Source: Rhodovulum sp. P5
GTDB taxonomy: Bacteria; Pseudomonadota; Alphaproteobacteria; Rhodobacterales; Rhodobacteraceae
Length of the DNA stretch: 64,000 nucleotides
Assembly: GCF_002079305.1 (NCBI RefSeq)
Contig: NZ_CP015039.1
Span: 434,001 to 498,000, forward strand
Direction of reading: 5' to 3'
The position numbers and the translations under genes are program-made. The notes beneath the pieces were generated by a model that was not told where the DNA came from, searched no databases, and saw only the letters and a list, made by a program, of their open reading frames with translations. Positions within the stretch are counted from its first letter, which is position 1. Each line of letters begins with the position of its first letter. Shown piece by piece: positions 1 to 8,626 of this stretch.

Positions 1-198
1 TTGACGGCTGTTGGCTCTTTCAAGCTTGCACAAGCTTAGGGATCGCCGGGTTTCGGAATGGTTTTCGGACCGTACAACCGTTCTAATTGCAGATATTCTG
101 CACGAAAAATGCGCCAATGCCCATTATCCGGGCATTGACGCATGCAGGACTAGGTGCCTTCGACGATCGGGCCGCCCTCGACGTCGCGGCCCTTGGGA

Positions 199-510
199 TC
201 AGCTCAACGCCTGAACGGATTCAAAGATTTCCAGTTCCGGCGGCTCAAGGTACAAATCCGACGGCCCCTTGGCCCCCTTGTGCGCGGCGCGAAAGGCCTC
301 TGACTTGGTCCAGGTGGTGAAGGCCTCCTCGCTTTCCCAGAAGGTGTGAGAGGCATAAAGCCGGTGGTCGTCCCGGTGCGGGCCTTTCAGCAGATGGAAC
401 GACACGAAGCCCGGCACGGTCTTCAGGTGGCTGTCCCGGCTCTTCCAGACGTCTTCGAACGCCTCTTCGCAGCCGGGTTTGACCTTGAAACGGTTCATCG
501 TCAGATACAT
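199..510 (-). CDS. IsdG/ABM-like haem-degrading monooxygenase
   Basis: A 103-residue single-domain protein of the antibiotic biosynthesis monooxygenase (ABM) fold. It carries the three residues that define IsdG/IsdI haem oxygenases: Asn6 (TMNRF), Trp67 and His77 in a WTKSEAFRAAH stretch, at essentially the same spacing as in staphylococcal IsdG. The predicted role is cytosolic haem cleavage for iron recovery. I chose the ATG at 510 because it gives the N-terminal beta strand with Asn6; the frame runs open for 24 more codons upstream but reads as non-coding. It is divergent from pth with an 89-bp gap. Family assignment is from motifs; the substrate is inferred. Confidence 0.8.
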   Translation of the reverse strand: MYLTMNRFKVKPGCEEAFEDVWKSRDSHLKTVPGFVSFHLLKGPHRDDHRLYASHTFWESEEAFTTWTKSEAFRAAHKGAKGPSDLYLEPPELEIFESVQALS

Positions 511-599
511 CGGGTCCCTTCCCTGTTTCGGCGCGTGACTGGCCTTTCGGCGCAGTTCAGGGCATGAAGGCATAAAGTGCAAGCGGCAGGGAATGACAA

Positions 600-1289
600 A
601 TGCGTCTGTTCGTGGGGCTGGGCAATCCGGGTGCGAAATATGCGGGCAACCGGCATAATATCGGTTTCATGGCCGTCGACCGGATCGCCGCGGATCACGG
701 GTTCTCCCCCTGGCGCGCCAAGTTCCAGGGCCAGATGGCAGAGGGGCGGCTGGGCCCCGAAAAGGTCGTCCTGCTGAAGCCGGAAACCTTCATGAACCGC
801 TCCGGCGATGCGGTGCAGGCGGCGGTGCAGTTCTACAAGCTGACCCCCGCCGACGTGACGGTCTTCCACGACGAACTGGACCTCGCCCCCGGCAAATGTC
901 GCGTCAAGGCAGGTGGCGGGCATGCGGGGCATAACGGCCTGCGCTCCATCCACGCGCATCTCGGCCCCGATTACGGCCGCGTGCGGCTGGGCATCGGGCA
1001 TCCGGGCCACAAGGACCGGGTGTCGGGTTACGTGCTGTCGGATTTCGCCAAGGCGGATCAGGACTGGCTGGACGATCTGATGCGGGGGATTTCCAACGGC
1101 GCCGCGAACCTTGCCGGCGGCGATACGGCGCGGTTCCTGAACGCGGTGGCCCTGCGGGTGGCGCCACCGCGCAGTTCGACCACGGCCCCGAAATCGAAGC
1201 CCAAGGAGAAACCCGAGGCGAAGACTGGCGTTGAGGACGCAGTGGACGACCGCTCACCGCTTCAGAAACTGGCCGACCGCTTCCGATAG
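600..1289 (+). CDS. pth: peptidyl-tRNA hydrolase
   Basis: Hydrolyses the ester bond of peptidyl-tRNA released from stalled ribosomes, recycling tRNA in the cytosol. The signature GLGNPG is at residues 6-11 and RHNIGF follows; the equivalents of the catalytic and binding residues are Asn9, His19, Asp91 (HDELDL) and Asn112 (GGHAGHNG). At 229 aa it is longer than the usual ~190 aa; the excess is a Lys/Pro/Glu-rich tail from about residue 190 that looks disordered and ends in a short amphipathic QKLADRFR segment, as in other alphaproteobacteria. The DUF2237 gene follows 8 bp downstream and is probably cotranscribed. Confidence 0.95.
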   Translation: MRLFVGLGNPGAKYAGNRHNIGFMAVDRIAADHGFSPWRAKFQGQMAEGRLGPEKVVLLKPETFMNRSGDAVQAAVQFYKLTPADVTVFHDELDLAPGKCRVKAGGGHAGHNGLRSIHAHLGPDYGRVRLGIGHPGHKDRVSGYVLSDFAKADQDWLDDLMRGISNGAANLAGGDTARFLNAVALRVAPPRSSTTAPKSKPKEKPEAKTGVEDAVDDRSPLQKLADRFR

Positions 1290-1297
1290 GAGAGACC

Positions 1298-1681
1298 ATG
1301 CCCAATGACAAAGTCCCATCGGTCAATGTGCTGGGCGGCACGCTCACGCCCTGCTCGACCGCGCCCATGACCGGGTTCTTCCGCAATGGCCTGTGCGACA
1401 CCGGCCCGCAGGACACCGGCAGCCACACTGTCTGTGCCGTGATGACCGCCGAATTCCTCGCCTACTCCAAATATGTCGGCAATGACCTGTCCACCCCGCG
1501 GCCGGAATTCGGCTTTCCGGGCCTGAAACCGGGCGACCGTTGGTGCCTGTGCGCCAGCCGGTTCCTTCAGGCCCATGACGAGGGCTGCGCCCCGCAGGTC
1601 GACCTCAGCGCGACGCATGAGGCCGCCTGCGACGTCATTCCGCTGGCTGTCCTGACAGACTATGGTCTGCCCCACCGGTGA
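1298..1681 (+). CDS. DUF2237 family protein
   Basis: A 127-residue cytosolic protein matching the DUF2237 pattern: LGGTLTPCS near the N-terminus, FFRNGLCDTG, a central AEFLAYSKYVGNDLSTP block and GDRWCLCASR. Several Cys residues (in CS, LCDTG, WCLC, EGCAP, AACDV) are notable, but the biochemical function of the family is unknown. An AGGAGAG ribosome binding site lies 7 bp before the ATG. It sits directly after pth. Its last 47 bp overlap the 3' end of the convergent LuxR-type gene. Confidence 0.85.
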   Translation: MPNDKVPSVNVLGGTLTPCSTAPMTGFFRNGLCDTGPQDTGSHTVCAVMTAEFLAYSKYVGNDLSTPRPEFGFPGLKPGDRWCLCASRFLQAHDEGCAPQVDLSATHEAACDVIPLAVLTDYGLPHR

Positions 1682-2174
1682 CGACAGACATCAGGCTATC
1701 ATCGAACAACCCGTCGATGAAAAGGCTCAGAAGCTGGGCCCGCCCGCTGACGCCGGCCTTGCGATAGATCGCGGCCGTCTGGGCCTTGACCGTCCCTTCA
1801 GAGGTCGAGCGCACCCCGGCGATTTCACGCGTCGACAGCCCCTTGATCAGGAACAGCGCCACATCGCGTTCGGCCGGTGTCAGATCCCACTGGTCGAAAC
1901 GTTCCGACACGATCTCCATGAACGCGCCCGACGCGCGGCGCAGCCGATCCTCCGCATGCTGACGCGCCCGCAAGGACCGCAGGAACAATGTCGCCGTCAC
2001 GGCCATCCCAAGCCCCAACCCGAGGACAGCGCCAATCTGGATCAGTTCATAAAGCGTCCATGGAATCGGCGGGGTCTGCAGACCAAGCACGCTTGACATG
2101 ATGTCATAAATGAAAAAGCCAGCGCAGCAGGTCTGAAGCGCAAGTAGCACAAAGAAAGCAATTCGATCAGTCAC
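1635..2174 (-). CDS. membrane-tethered LuxR-type regulator
   Basis: A 179-residue protein with two hydrophobic segments at the N-terminus (about residues 5-28 and 42-68) followed by a short basic linker and a C-terminal LuxR/GerE helix-turn-helix. The HTH is recognisable from LTPAERDVALFLIKGLSTREIA and SEGTVKAQTAAIYRKAGVSGRAQL (about residues 117-165). There is no receiver or ligand-binding domain, so it probably binds DNA while held at the inner membrane. Translation starts at GTG (2174), 12 bp after the stop of the PepSY-like gene, so the two form an operon. Its 3' end overlaps the opposing DUF2237 gene by 47 bp. The target genes are unknown. Confidence 0.8.
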   Translation of the reverse strand: MTDRIAFFVLLALQTCCAGFFIYDIMSSVLGLQTPPIPWTLYELIQIGAVLGLGLGMAVTATLFLRSLRARQHAEDRLRRASGAFMEIVSERFDQWDLTPAERDVALFLIKGLSTREIAGVRSTSEGTVKAQTAAIYRKAGVSGRAQLLSLFIDGLFDDSLMSVVTGGADHSLSGQPAE

Positions 2175-2186
2175 ACAGCGCCCCGG

Positions 2187-2633
2187 CTAGTCGTTATCGG
2201 GCGGCGGGCCCGGGGGCGGGGAACCCGGCGGTGGCGCGCGGTCTGGCGGCTCGCGCCCAGGCGGCGGACCATCCGGCGGGGCACCACCGGGCGGCTGGGG
2301 CGCATCGCTTTGCGAACTACCCCCGGACACGGTGCGATCAGCCGACCGTCTTCCCTTGGCATCGTTCGTCCGGTGGCGTGTCACGGTATTTTCGGGCCCG
2401 TACGTAATGTCGCGGATCACCCCGTTGCGGTCGAAAACGATCTCTCGCGTGCTCGACGGACCATACGCCACAATTCTCGTCCGGCGAAGGAACGTGCGCG
2501 AAACCTCGAACCGGGTATATCCCTCTCGCACCATATCAGCGATGGCCGCGTCCCGCAGATCGGTTTGCGCGGTGGCGGCAACCGCCCCCGTAATCCAGCC
2601 AACGAAAAGGAGAAGGAATCCGTATCGTGTCAT
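2187..2633 (-). CDS. secreted PepSY-like protein with Pro-rich tail
   Basis: 148 aa. It begins with a signal peptide (MTRYGFLLLFVGW, cleavage probably after ATAQ near residue 23). Next comes one PepSY-like unit (about residues 24-85: IADMVREGYTRFEVSRT, RTRIVAYG, REIVFDRNGVIRD), and then a Pro/Gly/Asp-rich tail of about 45 residues (repeated PPG, PPP) that should be disordered. PepSY-like modules often sit in the periplasm near signalling proteins, and this one is cotranscribed with the membrane-bound LuxR-type regulator, suggesting a sensor partner. I chose the ATG at 2633 because it begins the signal peptide; an in-frame ATG at 2675 is possible. The exact role is unknown. Confidence 0.7.
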   Translation of the reverse strand: MTRYGFLLLFVGWITGAVAATAQTDLRDAAIADMVREGYTRFEVSRTFLRRTRIVAYGPSSTREIVFDRNGVIRDITYGPENTVTRHRTNDAKGRRSADRTVSGGSSQSDAPQPPGGAPPDGPPPGREPPDRAPPPGSPPPGPPPDND

Positions 2634-3233
2634 ATTGCTATGCGCCAAGGTCCTTCTGAGGTCTGGCAGTCGCATTCCTGATCGTGCTCATACCGAGGCC
2701 GGATCGTCTTGTTCAGCATCTTGAGCGAGGCCTTGCCAAACGTGAAGGTTGTGATCGTCAGGGTCGTGGTCATCGTCGCGGTCATCGACATCACGGTGGT
2801 CGTTTTCATGGTCCGCGCCCTGATCATGGCGCTTTTCTCCGGAGTTGTCATCGGGCCCGCGATCCTTTTTCTGGATAGGGCCGCCGCGTGCCAGCAAGGG
2901 AAGAAGAGGTGAGACTAGGGTAATGTGCCGCTCAGACCGCTGGGGGATATGATCTGAACGCCTCCTCTTCTTCTTGCAGCCAACTCGTCTACCGGACCGA
3001 TAACTCTGTCACTGGTTTCCGCAACAACGGAGAAACGAGCTTTACGCGGCGGCCAAGCGCCATGATGACGCCTGCCCCCCGATTAGCCGGTCATCGCCGC
3101 TGCGATCTATACGCCAGAGGTTTGTTCCCACCCCGGTAAACCCTCGAAATAAGTATATAAACTTTGGTTTAGGGCGAAAAAGACGGGATTCCGGCGCATA
3201 ACCCGGATCGGTTGGCCGATCCGAGTCGCTTCT
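2634..3233. other. 600-bp gap between the PepSY-like gene and trpB
   Basis: No convincing gene. Positions about 2740-2815 are a low-complexity GTC/CAT-rich tract that reads as Asp/His-rich or Met/Thr-rich on the minus strand and Val/Ile-rich on the plus strand; none of these frames has a good ribosome binding site plus a recognisable family. The stretch 3145-3180 is AT-rich (AAGTATATAAACTTTGG), and on the minus strand holds a TATACT hexamer that could be a -10 element for the PepSY-LuxR operon. The trpB-proximal end holds a hairpin listed separately. Confidence 0.5.
3204..3223 (-). terminator. possible terminator after trpB
   Basis: A perfect 8-bp stem, CGGATCGG / CCGATCCG, with a 4-nt loop lies 10 bp past the trpB stop. 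On the minus strand a T-rich run (CTTTTTCG) follows only about 25 nt later, so it is not a canonical intrinsic terminator. It may instead protect the 3' end of the mRNA. Confidence 0.4.
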
Positions 3234-4454
3234 TCAGATGTCGAAGCCCAGATGCTGCGCCACGGTAAAGATATCCTTGTCGCCGCGCCCACACATGTTC
3301 ATGCAGATCAGGTGATCGGCGGGCAGATCGGGCGCGATCTTGGCCACATGGGCCAGCGCGTGCGACGGTTCCAGCGCGGGAATGATGCCCTCGGTCTCAC
3401 AGGACAACTGGAAGGCGGCCAGCGCCTCCTTGTCGGTGATCGACACATACTCCGCCCGGCCGGTTTCGTGCAGCCAGGAATGTTCCGGCCCGATTCCGGG
3501 ATAGTCGAGGCCCGCGGAAATAGAGTGCCCCTCCAGGATCTGCCCGTCCTCATCCTGTAGCAGATAGGTCCGGTTGCCATGCAGCACGCCGGGGCGGCCG
3601 CCGGTCAGGCTGGCGCAGTGTTCCATCTTCTCGTCCACACCCTTGCCCCCGGCCTCCACGCCGATGATCCGGACAGAGGGGTCGTCGAGGAAGGGATAGA
3701 ACAGGCCCATCGCGTTCGACCCGCCGCCGATGGCCGCGATGATCGTGTCGGGCAGACGGTCCTCGGCGGCCATCATCTGCTCTTTCGCTTCCTTGCCGAT
3801 GATCGACTGGAAGTCGCGCACCATCGCCGGATAGGGATGCGGCCCCGCCACCGTGCCAATGCAGTAGAACGTGTCGCGCACATTGGTGACCCAGTCCCGC
3901 AGCGCGTCGTTCATCGCGTCCTTCAGCGTACCGCGGCCCGATGTCACCGGGATCACCTCGGCCCCAAGAAGGCGCATGCGGAAGACGTTTGGCTTTTGCC
4001 GCTCGACGTCATGGGCGCCCATATAGACCACGCATTTCATGCCGAACTTGGCGCAGACGGTTGCCGTGGCCACACCATGCTGCCCCGCCCCGGTTTCCGC
4101 GATGATCCGCGTCTTGCCCATCCGGCGGGCCAGCAAAAGCTGCCCAAGCACGTTGTTGATCTTGTGCGCGCCAGTGTGGTTCAGTTCGTCCCGCTTGAAA
4201 TAGATCTTCGCCCCACCCAGACGGTCCGTCAGGCGCTCGGCGAAATAAAGCGGCGAGGGACGGCCCACGTAGTGGGTCCACAGGTGGTTCATCTCGTCCC
4301 AGAAGCTCTGATCGGTCTTGGCGTGTTCGTACTGCGCCTCAAGCTCCAGGATCAGCGGCATCAGCGTTTCGGACACGAACCGCCCGCCGAAGATTCCGAA
4401 CCGTCCGCTTTCGTCCGGTCCCGTCATGAAACTGTTGATGAGGTCTTCGGCCAT
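3234..4454 (-). CDS. trpB: tryptophan synthase beta chain
   Basis: Condenses indole with L-serine to tryptophan using PLP; works with TrpA in the alpha2beta2 complex. 406 aa, the usual length. The PLP lysine is Lys98 in HTGAHKINN; the phosphate-binding glycine loop GGGSNAMG and the C-terminal CGRGDKD motif are present. The ATG at 4454 follows a GAGAG-type ribosome binding site. It lies downstream of a GNAT gene and of trpF on the same strand; trpA is not in the window. The run trpF-(GNAT)-trpB suggests tryptophan pathway grouping. Confidence 0.97.
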   Translation of the reverse strand: MAEDLINSFMTGPDESGRFGIFGGRFVSETLMPLILELEAQYEHAKTDQSFWDEMNHLWTHYVGRPSPLYFAERLTDRLGGAKIYFKRDELNHTGAHKINNVLGQLLLARRMGKTRIIAETGAGQHGVATATVCAKFGMKCVVYMGAHDVERQKPNVFRMRLLGAEVIPVTSGRGTLKDAMNDALRDWVTNVRDTFYCIGTVAGPHPYPAMVRDFQSIIGKEAKEQMMAAEDRLPDTIIAAIGGGSNAMGLFYPFLDDPSVRIIGVEAGGKGVDEKMEHCASLTGGRPGVLHGNRTYLLQDEDGQILEGHSISAGLDYPGIGPEHSWLHETGRAEYVSITDKEALAAFQLSCETEGIIPALEPSHALAHVAKIAPDLPADHLICMNMCGRGDKDIFTVAQHLGFDI

Positions 4455-4469
4455 CTCTCGCTCTCCCGG

Positions 4470-4916
4470 TCAGTCGAGCCTTTGTGTATAGCTTGTCCCC
4501 GACGCGGTAAAGCCGACCCCTTCGATCATTCCCATCACGATCTCTTCGCGGATCGCCGTGATCTGGATCAGGCCGCAACCCGCGGCGCGCGCCCGGGCCT
4601 TGGCATCCTCGATCATCTGCTGTTCAAGCCCCTGCCCGACCATGTCCGGGGCGACGCGCAAGGCGGCCACCTGCGCGCGGCGCTGGCCGGGATTCGAAAG
4701 CCCCGAGAAGAAGATCAACTGACAGCACGCCACGATACGGGCGTTCATCTCTCCGACGATCAGATGGTTTTCAGGTTCGGCCGCCATCGCGTCAAAGGCG
4801 GCCTCGTAGGGCCCGACATCCACGGCGACGGCCCCCGGCCCTGCCGTGCCATCGTTGAAAAGTGCCGTTATTTCCAAAACATCCGCGCGCCGCGCCGGCC
4901 TGGCCGTCAAACTCAT
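4470..4916 (-). CDS. GNAT-family N-acetyltransferase
   Basis: 148 aa with the GNAT layout: an N-terminal ARRADVLEITALFND strand-helix, NHLIVGEMNARIVACCQLIF, and then the acetyl-CoA binding region RRAQVAALRVAPDMVGQGLEQQMIEDAKARAR. In the last, the usual R/Q-x-x-G-x-G/A loop is degenerate (MVGQGL), so catalytic competence is uncertain. The C-terminal GCGLIQIT strand fits the fold. The substrate is unknown. The ATG at 4916 fits the fold better than the upstream start at 4946. The gene sits between trpF and trpB, 15 bp from trpB, and is probably cotranscribed with it. Confidence 0.8.
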   Translation of the reverse strand: MSLTARPARRADVLEITALFNDGTAGPGAVAVDVGPYEAAFDAMAAEPENHLIVGEMNARIVACCQLIFFSGLSNPGQRRAQVAALRVAPDMVGQGLEQQMIEDAKARARAAGCGLIQITAIREEIVMGMIEGVGFTASGTSYTQRLD

Positions 4917-5086
4917 CCAATACTCCCCACGATTTGGGCACCCCATACAAAGGTGACTCTAGCAGGTTTCATGGAGCCCACTACGGACACAATGCCAGTA
5001 TCGTTCAAATCGGCGGAATTTCGTTCACGGCATGACGGCGCAGGGTTGTGCCGACCGGTGCGATTTCCCGGAAACCGGGCGCTGGA

Positions 5087-5743
5087 TCAGGCGACGCTGA
5101 CGCCGCGGGCCGCCCCTATGAACCGGGAAATCCTGTCCGCATCCTTCACGCCCGGGCTGGATTCGACGCCCGAGGACACGTCGACCTGCGACGCCCCGGT
5201 CAGATCGATGGCCTGTGCCACGTTGTCCGGCGTCAGACCACCGGCAAGCATCCAAGGCACCGGCCAGCGGCGATTGGCGATCAGGCGCCAGTCGAAGGCC
5301 AGCCCGTTGCCGCCGGGCAGATCGGCGCCCCTGGGGGGTTTGGCATCGACCAGCAACTGGTCGGCCACCTTGGCATAGGTTTCAAGCGCGGGCAGGTCGT
5401 CTTCGGACGCGACGCCCACGGCCTTCATCACCGGCAGACCAAAGCGGGCCTTGACGGCGGACACCCGGTCGGGGCTTTCCCGCCCGTGAAGCTGAAGCAT
5501 GTCAATCGGCACGCGGTCGAGCAGTTGCCCAAGCTGATCGTCATCGGCATCGACGGTCAGCGCGACCTTGGCAATGCCCGGCGCGACCTCAAACGCCAGG
5601 GTCCGGGCGGCTTCAACGTCAAGATGGCGGGGCGATTTCGGGAAGAACACGAAACCGACATAGGCAGCGCCGGCCGCAGAGGCCGCCGCGACGGCGTTTC
5701 GGTCCGTCAAACCACAGATCTTGACCCGAACGCCGCCCGCCAT
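5087..5743 (-). CDS. trpF: phosphoribosylanthranilate isomerase
   Basis: Third step of tryptophan synthesis: Amadori rearrangement of N-(5'-phosphoribosyl)anthranilate to CdRP. 218 aa TIM barrel. The N-terminal [11 protein letters not shown] holds the catalytic Cys, and the Asp general acid sits in the [15 protein letters not shown] segment that also binds phosphate; [10 protein letters not shown] is the second phosphate-binding loop. The start at 5743 is 8 bp after the LapA-domain gene, so it is part of the ihfB-lapA-trpF transcript. No clear intrinsic terminator follows; a small CCCGG/CCGGG hairpin lies at 5067-5079. Confidence 0.96.
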   Translation of the reverse strand: MAGGVRVKICGLTDRNAVAAASAAGAAYVGFVFFPKSPRHLDVEAARTLAFEVAPGIAKVALTVDADDDQLGQLLDRVPIDMLQLHGRESPDRVSAVKARFGLPVMKAVGVASEDDLPALETYAKVADQLLVDAKPPRGADLPGGNGLAFDWRLIANRRWPVPWMLAGGLTPDNVAQAIDLTGASQVDVSSGVESSPGVKDADRISRFIGAARGVSVA

Positions 5744-5751
5744 CGCAACAC

Positions 5752-6117
5752 CTATCGCGTCTTCACGCCTTGCTCGACCAGCGCGAGGATCTCGTCCCGG
5801 CCCTCGCTGCGGTGCTTTTCGGCATGCAGCTTTTCAAGCTCGCGCTTCATCCGCACGGCCTCGCGCCGCTGGCGGGCCGCGATGGAGCGTTGCTTGCTTT
5901 CGCGAATCCATTCCCAAACGAAGCCGATCAGAAGCCCGACCAGGATCCCGGCAAAGCCCACGACATAGAGCGGCACCTCGACGGAATACGAGAAGCCCGA
6001 GAAGGTGGCCAACTCATCGGCCAGCAGGTTGATGGTGACGATGTCGCGGTTGGCCGTGGCCACCACGACAAGACAGATCGCGATCGCGATCAGGAGAAGG
6101 TAGCGGATGTAGCGCAT
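5752..6117 (-). CDS. LapA-domain (DUF1049) membrane protein
   Basis: 121 aa. Two transmembrane helices (about residues 4-22 and 48-70) are followed by a charged coiled-coil segment (about 75-110, rich in Arg/Lys/Glu) facing the cytosol. This layout matches the lipopolysaccharide assembly protein A domain, whose E. coli member works with LapB/FtsH to regulate LpxC. It begins 1 bp after ihfB ends and is followed by trpF after 8 bp, the usual order in Rhodobacterales. No lapB is in the window, so the role in LPS control is by family inference only. Confidence 0.8.
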   Translation of the reverse strand: MRYIRYLLLIAIAICLVVVATANRDIVTINLLADELATFSGFSYSVEVPLYVVGFAGILVGLLIGFVWEWIRESKQRSIAARQRREAVRMKRELEKLHAEKHRSEGRDEILALVEQGVKTR

Positions 6118-6420
6118 CTAGTCTTCCGTTTCGTCCGTTTCATTGCCGTTCAGGCGATCACGTAGCAATTTGCCCGTCTTGAAGAAAGGCACGTATTTCT
6201 CGGCCACGTCCACGGATTCCCCGGTACGCGGGTTCCGGCCCAGTCTCGCGTCGCGCTTCTTGACCGAAAACGCACCGAAACCACGCAGTTCGACCCGGTC
6301 GCCCCGGGCCATGGCCGCGATGATCTCCTCGAAGATCGTGTTGACGATCCTCTCCACGTCACGCTGGTAGAGATGCGGATTTTCCTCCGCGATCATCTGG
6401 ATCAATTCCGATCGGATCAT
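6118..6420 (-). CDS. ihfB: integration host factor subunit beta
   Basis: A 100-residue HU/IHF-family DNA-bending protein; pairs with IHF alpha to bend DNA at specific sites. Typical features are [30 protein letters not shown], the [17 protein letters not shown] core and the [11 protein letters not shown] arm with the DNA-intercalating proline. I chose the ATG at 6420 from family alignment; the frame continues 42 codons upstream without coding character. It lies upstream of lapA (abutting) and downstream of rpsA on the same strand, separated from rpsA by a strong terminator. Confidence 0.95.
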   Translation of the reverse strand: MIRSELIQMIAEENPHLYQRDVERIVNTIFEEIIAAMARGDRVELRGFGAFSVKKRDARLGRNPRTGESVDVAEKYVPFFKTGKLLRDRLNGNETDETED

Positions 6421-6645
6421 ATCCTGTCCGTTCCCGTTAAAGGCCATTCCCGGCAAACGCTGCGGAGGCTTGCCGACTATAGCCGTCTTTTCAGCTTCGA
6501 AGAAACAGAAAGCCATTGAAAAGACGCGGGAAACTTCGTGAAACAATCAAAGGTTGCGCCATTGGGACGCGTTTTCCGGAATTGACTTGGGCGAATCAAC
6601 CGAAGCGGCAAAGGCACCGCTATACGCATCGGCCTTAATGATTCG

Positions 6646-6682
6646 TAAAAACGCAAACGGCCCCACACAAAAGTGCGGGGCC
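6646..6682 (-). terminator. intrinsic terminator of rpsA
   Basis: On the minus strand the rpsA stop is followed by GGCCCCGCAC-TTTT-GTGTGGGGCC (one G-T mismatch pair in a 10-bp stem) and then GTTTGCGTTTTTAC, giving a GC-rich hairpin with a T-rich tail. A good Rho-independent terminator separating rpsA from ihfB. Confidence 0.8.
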
Positions 6683-6706
6683 GCAGGACCGGACAGAACC
6701 GGCGTC

Positions 6707-8386
6707 TTACTTGTCTTCGCCTTTCAGCGCAGCGCCAAGAATGTCGCCGAGCGACGCGCCGGAGTCGGAGCTGCCGTACTGCTCGACAGCTTCCTTCTCT
6801 TCCGCGATCTCGCGCGCCTTGATCGACAGGCCAAGACGGCGGGTCTTGTTGTCGATATTGGTCACGCGCACATCGACGTGGTCGCCGACCTGGAAACGCT
6901 CGGGCCGCTGTTCAGAGCGGTCACGGCTGAGATCGGACCTGCGGATGAAGGATTTCAGGCCGTCATACTCGACCTCGATCCCGCCATCCTCGATCGCGGT
7001 CACGGTGACCGTGATGATCGAGCCGCGCTTCACGCCGCCCACGGCGTCGGCGAACGGATCACCGCCCAGGGCCTTGACCGACAGCGAGATACGCTCTTTC
7101 TCGACATCGACCTCGGTGACGACGGCCTTGACCATGTCGCCCTTGCGGTATTCCTGGATCGCCTCTTCGCCCCGCTGGTCCCAGCTGAGGTCGGAGAGGT
7201 GCACCATGCCGTCGATGTCGTTGTCGAGACCGATGAACAGACCGAATTCGGTGATGTTCTTGACCTCGCCCTCGACCTCGGCGCCCTCGGGGTGGGTCTC
7301 GGCGAAGACTTCCCACGGGTTGCGCATGGTCTGCTTGAGACCCAGCGAAACACGGCGCTTGGCGGTGTCGATCTCCAGCACCATGACGTCGACTTCCTGA
7401 GAGGTCGAGACGATCTTGCCGGGATGGACGTTCTTCTTCGTCCACGACATTTCCGAGACGTGCACCAGACCTTCGACACCGGGTTCCAGTTCCACGAAGG
7501 CACCGTAGTCGGTGATGTTGGTCACGCGGCCCTTGTGGACCGTACCCAGCGGGTACTTGGCGCCGACGGTATCCCACGGATCGTCCTGAAGCTGCTTCAT
7601 GCCCAGGCTGATACGGTGGGTTTCCTTGTTGATCTTGATGACCTGAACCTTGACGGTCTCGCCGATCGACAGGATTTCCGACGGATGGTTGACGCGGCGC
7701 CAGGCCATGTCGGTGACGTGCAGCAGGCCGTCCACACCGCCGAGATCGACGAACGCGCCGTATTCGGTGATGTTCTTGACCACACCGTCGACCGCGTCGC
7801 CTTCGTTCAGCTTGCCGATGATCTCGGCGCGCTGCTCGGCGCGGGACTCTTCAAGGATGGCGCGGCGCGAGACCACGATATTGCCGCGGCGGCGGTCCAT
7901 CTTGAGGATCTGGAAGGGCTGTTTCAGACCCATCAGCGGGCCCGCATCGCGCACCGGGCGCACATCCACCTGAGAGCCGGGCAGGAACGCCACGGCACCG
8001 CCCAGATCGACGGTGAAGCCGCCCTTGACGCGGCCGAAGATCGCGCCTTCGACACGGGCGTCGTCGGCATAGGCTTTTTCCAGGCGGTCCCAGGCTTCCT
8101 CGCGGCGGGCCTTGTCACGGCTGATGACGGCCTCTCCGCGGGCATTTTCGACGCGGTCGAGGAACACTTCAACCTCGTCGCCCACTTCGATTTCCGGGGC
8201 CTCGCCGGGATTGGCGAATTCTTTCAGATCGACGCGGCCTTCCATCTTGTAGCCGACATCGATGATGGCCTGACCCGCCTCGATGGCGATGATCTTGCCC
8301 TTGACGACACTGCCTTCCGCGGGCGTGTCGATTTCGAAGCTTTCTTGAAGGAGGGCTTCGAATTCCTCCATGCTGGTATTAGCCAT
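6707..8386 (-). CDS. rpsA: 30S ribosomal protein S1
   Basis: 559 aa with six S1/OB-fold repeats, the standard long S1. Repeats 3-5 are the clearest, each with a KNITEYGAFVDL-like and LLHVTDMAW/LVHVSEMSW-like signature (about residues 195-440). Repeats 1-2 bind the ribosome and repeats 3-6 bind mRNA leaders to start translation. The N-terminus MANTSMEEFEALLQESF is typical of alphaproteobacteria. Followed by a strong intrinsic terminator and preceded by a candidate promoter at 8552-8580. The usual cmk-rpsA neighbourhood is kept but with a small DUF1127-like gene in between. Confidence 0.97.
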   Translation of the reverse strand: MANTSMEEFEALLQESFEIDTPAEGSVVKGKIIAIEAGQAIIDVGYKMEGRVDLKEFANPGEAPEIEVGDEVEVFLDRVENARGEAVISRDKARREEAWDRLEKAYADDARVEGAIFGRVKGGFTVDLGGAVAFLPGSQVDVRPVRDAGPLMGLKQPFQILKMDRRRGNIVVSRRAILEESRAEQRAEIIGKLNEGDAVDGVVKNITEYGAFVDLGGVDGLLHVTDMAWRRVNHPSEILSIGETVKVQVIKINKETHRISLGMKQLQDDPWDTVGAKYPLGTVHKGRVTNITDYGAFVELEPGVEGLVHVSEMSWTKKNVHPGKIVSTSQEVDVMVLEIDTAKRRVSLGLKQTMRNPWEVFAETHPEGAEVEGEVKNITEFGLFIGLDNDIDGMVHLSDLSWDQRGEEAIQEYRKGDMVKAVVTEVDVEKERISLSVKALGGDPFADAVGGVKRGSIITVTVTAIEDGGIEVEYDGLKSFIRRSDLSRDRSEQRPERFQVGDHVDVRVTNIDNKTRRLGLSIKAREIAEEKEAVEQYGSSDSGASLGDILGAALKGEDK

Positions 8387-8551
8387 GTGGTCTCTAGAGT
8401 TCCTTTACATACGCTTTTTCTGGCCGGGCGGTTGTCTCCGCCGGTCTTGGGTTGGTCACTCGGGCATCAGCGTAAAACAAAGAGGGCCGGAGGATGTTTC
8501 CGACCCCTGCTCGTCTTGTTCTACGGTCTTGCTGCCTTGTCGACGGCCGCG

Positions 8552-8580
8552 CGTATACAGACTTTGCGCCGAAATCGCAA
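8552..8580 (-). promoter_or_regulatory. candidate sigma-70 promoter for rpsA
   Basis: On the minus strand TTGCGA (8580-8575) and TATACG (8557-8552) are separated by 17 bp, about 165 bp ahead of the rpsA ATG. Both hexamers match 4 of 6 consensus positions. The long leader would leave room for S1 autoregulation, which is known for E. coli rpsA. Position and hexamers are seen; function is inferred. Confidence 0.4.
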
Positions 8581-8626
8581 GGGGCTTGCGTTGCGGCCGG
8601 TCATGGCCGCAACGCTTTTGGTACCG

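Noticed and set aside
2630..2851. 73-codon minus-strand frame ending in an ATGA overlap with the PepSY-like gene
   Set aside because: Met/Thr repeats in simple sequence, no domain; kept as a finding on the tract rather than as a gene.
3579..5378. 599-codon open frame on the plus strand opposite trpB, the GNAT gene and trpF
   Set aside because: Shadow frame of high-GC genes on the other strand; composition is His/Arg/Gly-rich and no family is recognisable.
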